Positions 14,706-17,071 of a stretch of 17,071 nt of DNA are shown one piece after another. Position 1 is the stretch's first letter, and the number at the start of each line of letters is the position of its first letter. Under the pieces are notes generated by a model that made no database searches, was not told the DNA's origin, and worked only from the letters and a program-made list of their open reading frames with translations. The position numbers were made by a program, and so were the translations under genes. The DNA comes from an uncultured Alphaproteobacteria bacterium (GTDB lineage Bacteria; Pseudomonadota; Alphaproteobacteria; CAAHEQ01; UBA3637). The DNA is taken from assembly GCA_944391545.1 (NCBI GenBank), contig CALXTZ010000019.1, positions 1 to 17,071 of the forward strand. Direction: 5' to 3'.

Positions 14706-15449
14706 TTATAAAGAAGGTTCCCCTTTTGGCCGGACACTATATTCTTTTACCGTGAACCCGATCGGATTTTTACGCCGGAATTCCCACTTTTCATTTTTTC
14801 TTTCGTACCCGACACGCATTGTCACAACCCATTGTTTGACAACCGGTTCCGGCGCATCTGACACCATTTCCGTTGTTTCCATTTCAACAACCCAAATATC
14901 TCCTTTCGGGTCTGTCGCCTGGCGGAAAGCAGACAAAATCGTCACATCCCGCGTTAAGCCGTTTTCACGAATACGAGAAAAAGCTTCCTGTGTCGTCGGA
15001 ACAAATTGTGAATACAGCCCGTTAGTAGACATCCACCGAATAGGGCCTTGGTCATTCCAGCGCGACAACATTTCATCCGTATCGTAAACGATCGCATTGC
15101 GCAAAACCACATATTGGCGGACAAGAGATTCCGTAATGTAATCCAATTGTTGGGGCGTTGCATTCATCGGGTTGATCCGAACAATTTGCGCGTTTTTATC
15201 CTCAAACGTCAGCAAAAAAGGTTGAACTCTTGTTAAAGGAACCAAAGAAAACAAAGCAAAAATCAGAACAAGGTTTGTCACCAAGCTCACGGCAGAAACA
15301 ACGGCAAACGCACGAGCAGTCCACAAATACCGCCGTTCTCTCAAGTTTTCTTCACTGGTTTGATCAGATAAGACATCTTGAGAAGAGCTGACGGTTTGGC
15401 CGACCCGTGTCGATGTATAACCGACAGATACCGGACGTTCGTTTGCCAT
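14706..15449 (-). CDS. virB8: VirB8-family inner-membrane T4SS scaffold protein
   Basis: The 247-residue protein has a cytoplasmic N-terminus (1-43), one membrane helix (about 45-70, VVSAVSLVTNLVLIFALF), and a periplasmic NTF2-like domain. The segment after the helix, PLTRVQPFLLTFEDKNAQIV, matches the VirB8 pattern (LKTVEPFVIRVD...). The ending RRKNPIGFTVKEYSVRP matches the VirB8 NPxGF...Y motif. Length is normal for VirB8 (about 235). VirB8 dimerises and contacts VirB9 and VirB10 to assemble the channel. The ATG is preceded by AGGATG-like SD sequence, 14 nt after the stop of the small lipoprotein gene, giving the classic virB7-virB8-virB9 order. DotI/IcmL is the Dot/Icm counterpart, but the sequence looks closer to VirB8. 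Confidence 0.9.
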   Translation of the reverse strand: MANERPVSVGYTSTRVGQTVSSSQDVLSDQTSEENLRERRYLWTARAFAVVSAVSLVTNLVLIFALFSLVPLTRVQPFLLTFEDKNAQIVRINPMNATPQQLDYITESLVRQYVVLRNAIVYDTDEMLSRWNDQGPIRWMSTNGLYSQFVPTTQEAFSRIRENGLTRDVTILSAFRQATDPKGDIWVVEMETTEMVSDAPEPVVKQWVVTMRVGYERKNEKWEFRRKNPIGFTVKEYSVRPKGEPSL

Positions 15450-15463
15450 CAGTTCATCCTAGC

Positions 15464-15640
15464 TTATGAAAACCATTCCGGTAAACCCGGCATTAATTTG
15501 ACTTCCAAGCAGGCACACGGTGATTTTTTCAATTCAGAATAATCCGTCCCGATGCCGACCGGTTCTTTTTCATAAATCGAACCGCAAGCAACCAACAAAG
15601 CCGTTAAAGCCAACGCTGCAAATACGAGAATATTTTTCAT
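15464..15640 (-). CDS. VirB7-like small lipoprotein
   Basis: This 58-residue gene starts at ATG 15640 with a clear SD (AGGAAGGG, plus 15649-15656). The product begins MKNILVFAALALTALLVACG, a textbook lipoprotein signal with lipobox LVAC and Cys19 as the lipidation site, leaving a mature peptide of about 40 residues with two more cysteines (SPCACLEVKLMPGLPEW). VirB7 proteins are outer-membrane lipoproteins of about 45-60 residues that bind VirB9 and tether the core complex. In Agrobacterium a VirB7 cysteine forms a disulfide with VirB9. Size, lipobox, cysteines and the position just before virB8-virB9-virB10-virB11 all fit VirB7. Sequence similarity in such a short protein is too weak to prove it, so the symbol is left blank. 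Confidence 0.8.
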   Translation of the reverse strand: MKNILVFAALALTALLVACGSIYEKEPVGIGTDYSELKKSPCACLEVKLMPGLPEWFS

Positions 15641-15679
15641 TTTTTACGCCCTTCCTGTTAGAATTTTTTTTAGCATAAC

Positions 15680-15729
15680 AACTTTATTTTAAGAAAACAA
15701 TATTAATTTTCTTTTAATAAAATAAAGTT
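15680..15729 (-). other. Long AT-rich intercistronic hairpin after the second virB8-like gene
   Basis: AACTTTATTTT (15680-15690) and AAAATAAAGTT (15719-15729) form a perfect 11-bp outer stem. Nested inside, AAGAAAA (15691-15697) pairs with TTTTCTT (15707-15713). It begins directly after the stop codon at 15730. No T-tract follows on the minus strand, so a processing, stabilising or attenuating role is more likely than full termination. Confidence 0.5.
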
Positions 15730-16404
15730 TTATACATTTTTCTTCGGATACGCTCTGTATTCAATGACCGTCGCCCCGACAGGGTTGTTAAACCAAGACC
15801 TGTAAACAATCCTTTGCGGGTTATTTACCAGTCGCAGAGAGGCAATATAGGTCTCGACTTCCCCCGTTTTTTTAATTAAATCGAATTCAACGACCCAATT
15901 TTGAGAACCAGCACGGGTGACTTTCTTAATATCCACCGCTATCGGTCCGTTCGGAACCGCCGTATTGACTTTATCTTCTAATTTTCTATTTCCCAAGAAT
16001 TGGCGAAAGACCGCCGGGGCAGACAAATAATAAACTTCACCGAAACCGCCCCACCGGCGCATCATTTCCAACTTATCAGGCAGAACTTCATATCGCTTCG
16101 TAATATAGGCCCGAACAAGCGCTTCGTTCACTAAATCCAACGACGCGATTTTTTCATTCAAATCATCCGGAATAACCAATGTATCCGAATCTCGGGCAAA
16201 AGTAATCAGTTGAACCAAAACGGTCAATCGCGCTCCCATTTGATACAACGTTAAAATAAAAAAGAAATTTAATATCAGAAAAAAGGAACCGATCCCTGTA
16301 AAAACCCAGGATGAAAATCGAGCCAAATGAATCCGCTCTTCTATGCTCATCGGCAGAGAAGGCGCGGATTCTGTTTCTTTTTTTCTACGGAATTTGAATT
16401 GCAT
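15730..16404 (-). CDS. Second, divergent VirB8-like protein
   Basis: I start this 224-residue gene at ATG 16404, with AAGGGA 12 nt upstream, rather than at an ATG 30 nt earlier that has no SD. The chosen start overlaps the upstream gene by 20 nt. The N-terminus is basic (MQFKFRRKKE). A membrane helix spans about 33-55 (FTGIGSFFLILNFFFILTLY). A periplasmic domain of VirB8 size follows, ending SWFNNPVGATVIEYRAYP, the same NPxGxxVxEY motif as in the other VirB8 of this operon. The two copies are clearly diverged outside such motifs. Two VirB8 copies are known in the Rickettsiales rvh system, and Dot/Icm has the related pair DotI/DotJ. It may form a heteromeric VirB8 scaffold with its neighbour. 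Confidence 0.82.
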   Translation of the reverse strand: MQFKFRRKKETESAPSLPMSIEERIHLARFSSWVFTGIGSFFLILNFFFILTLYQMGARLTVLVQLITFARDSDTLVIPDDLNEKIASLDLVNEALVRAYITKRYEVLPDKLEMMRRWGGFGEVYYLSAPAVFRQFLGNRKLEDKVNTAVPNGPIAVDIKKVTRAGSQNWVVEFDLIKKTGEVETYIASLRLVNNPQRIVYRSWFNNPVGATVIEYRAYPKKNV

Positions 16405-17071
16405 TAATGTCAAAGGTCCCTTGAATTCCACCATTTGAGCACATACTATCGATCGGCTTTGTTAAATCGGCCAATTCTTTCTCTCGTGCTTTTTGCTTTT
16501 CTTTATTGGACAATTCAGTAATTTTAGCATTCGCACGTGCTTCTTTGATCGCTTCTTTAATCGTATCAACGTTCGAGAAAGAAACAGCAACTTCAGCATC
16601 AACGTCATATTCCAAAGCTTCCACTAACGTTCCGTAATCGACGACAACTGCCGCTTCCCAATCGGAAACATCTTCACCCCGCGCGATGGCTGCCTGACGT
16701 TCAGCTTCGTCTTGAGCCATAATTTGTTCTTTGATTCGTTCCCGATCTTCTACGTCATCATATTGAACGAGAGCTTCTAATTGTTTTCGACGATTTTCGG
16801 CAGCCGTCACTTCCTGCTTTGTTTCATTGTCCCGCGTTACCAAATCAATCGGTTCAGATCCTTCTTTCATCAGAGGTTTAGCCTTTGCAATCTTCTTATC
16901 CCGTTCTTGAAGCAACAATGTTTTGATTTGCACTAAATCTTCCGGATCGGCATAATTCATGTCTTGCGGCAATTGGATTTCGTTATCCGTTGCAAATGCC
17001 TCAATTTTTTCCTTTAATTCAGCGACCCGGTTATTTTGCTCTTCCAACTCTTCCTGCTTTTTATTTATTTT
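16385..17071 (-). CDS. C-terminal part of a charged coiled-coil protein, 5' end beyond the window
   Basis: The frame is open to the window edge on the minus strand; a TTG at 17047 is internal and no start with an SD is visible, so the gene continues upstream. The 228 visible residues are dominated by Glu, Lys, Ala and Gln helices with heptad character (around EEQNNRVAELKEKIEAF and KIAKAKPLMKE). A less charged segment follows (WEAAVVVDYGTLVEAL), then another basic helix and a short tail with one Cys (SMCSNGG). No membrane helix lies in the visible part. It occupies the position that virB6 has in Agrobacterium, and rickettsial VirB6 proteins have long C-terminal extensions, so it could be such an extension. 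That is an inference from gene order, not from sequence similarity. It overlaps the next gene by 20 nt, implying coupled translation. Confidence 0.75.
   Translation of the reverse strand, partial: KINKKQEELEEQNNRVAELKEKIEAFATDNEIQLPQDMNYADPEDLVQIKTLLLQERDKKIAKAKPLMKEGSEPIDLVTRDNETKQEVTAAENRRKQLEALVQYDDVEDRERIKEQIMAQDEAERQAAIARGEDVSDWEAAVVVDYGTLVEALEYDVDAEVAVSFSNVDTIKEAIKEARANAKITELSNKEKQKAREKELADLTKPIDSMCSNGGIQGTFDINAIQIP

Overview
The window holds two converging gene clusters that together look like a large part of a type IV secretion system (T4SS) from an alphaproteobacterium. The taxon is inferred. The minus-strand order virB7-virB8-virB9-virB10-virB11 matches the Agrobacterium order, a SPOR domain of the alphaproteobacterial style ends the VirB9-like protein, and the VirB8 gene is duplicated, as in Rickettsiales. 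Base composition is moderately AT-rich, with very AT-rich intergenic DNA. A host-associated lineage is plausible, but the sequence does not prove it.

Plus strand, 1-4154: a 5'-truncated coiled-coil gene is followed by an acidic protein with a long disordered centre, a lipoprotein resembling a short secretin (N0/N1-like domains), and a proline-rich single-pass membrane protein. Spacing is tight and each complete gene has a Shine-Dalgarno (SD) site, so this is one operon. It ends at a strong hairpin terminator (4254-4279).

Centre, 4284-4938: one small minus-strand gene encodes a cysteine-containing module. It has an excellent SD and a near-consensus promoter whose spacer contains an 11-nt G/C homopolymer, the hallmark of a phase-variable switch. 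The gene also carries an in-frame, GC-rich, 177-bp segment bounded by imperfect 27-bp inverted repeats. Two tandem terminators for the T4SS operon lie upstream of it.

Minus strand, 17071 down to 4939: the end of a coiled-coil protein (in the position of virB6), a divergent VirB8, a 58-residue VirB7-like lipoprotein, a second VirB8, a VirB9 fused to a C-terminal SPOR domain, a 2261-residue VirB10, and a VirB11 ATPase. The VirB10 has an inner-membrane anchor, an Ig-like (ASH-type) domain, roughly 85-90 copies of a 17-residue repeat, the normal VirB10 core and a long acidic tail.

Together these encode the VirB7/9/10 core complex, VirB8 scaffolds and the VirB11 motor. The plus-strand cluster probably adds outer-membrane and envelope accessory parts. 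VirB4, VirD4, VirB2, VirB3 and VirB5 are not visible here. The most novel points are the giant repeat-bearing VirB10, the VirB9-SPOR fusion, the secretin-like lipoprotein beside a VirB system, and the putative phase-variable gene between the operons.
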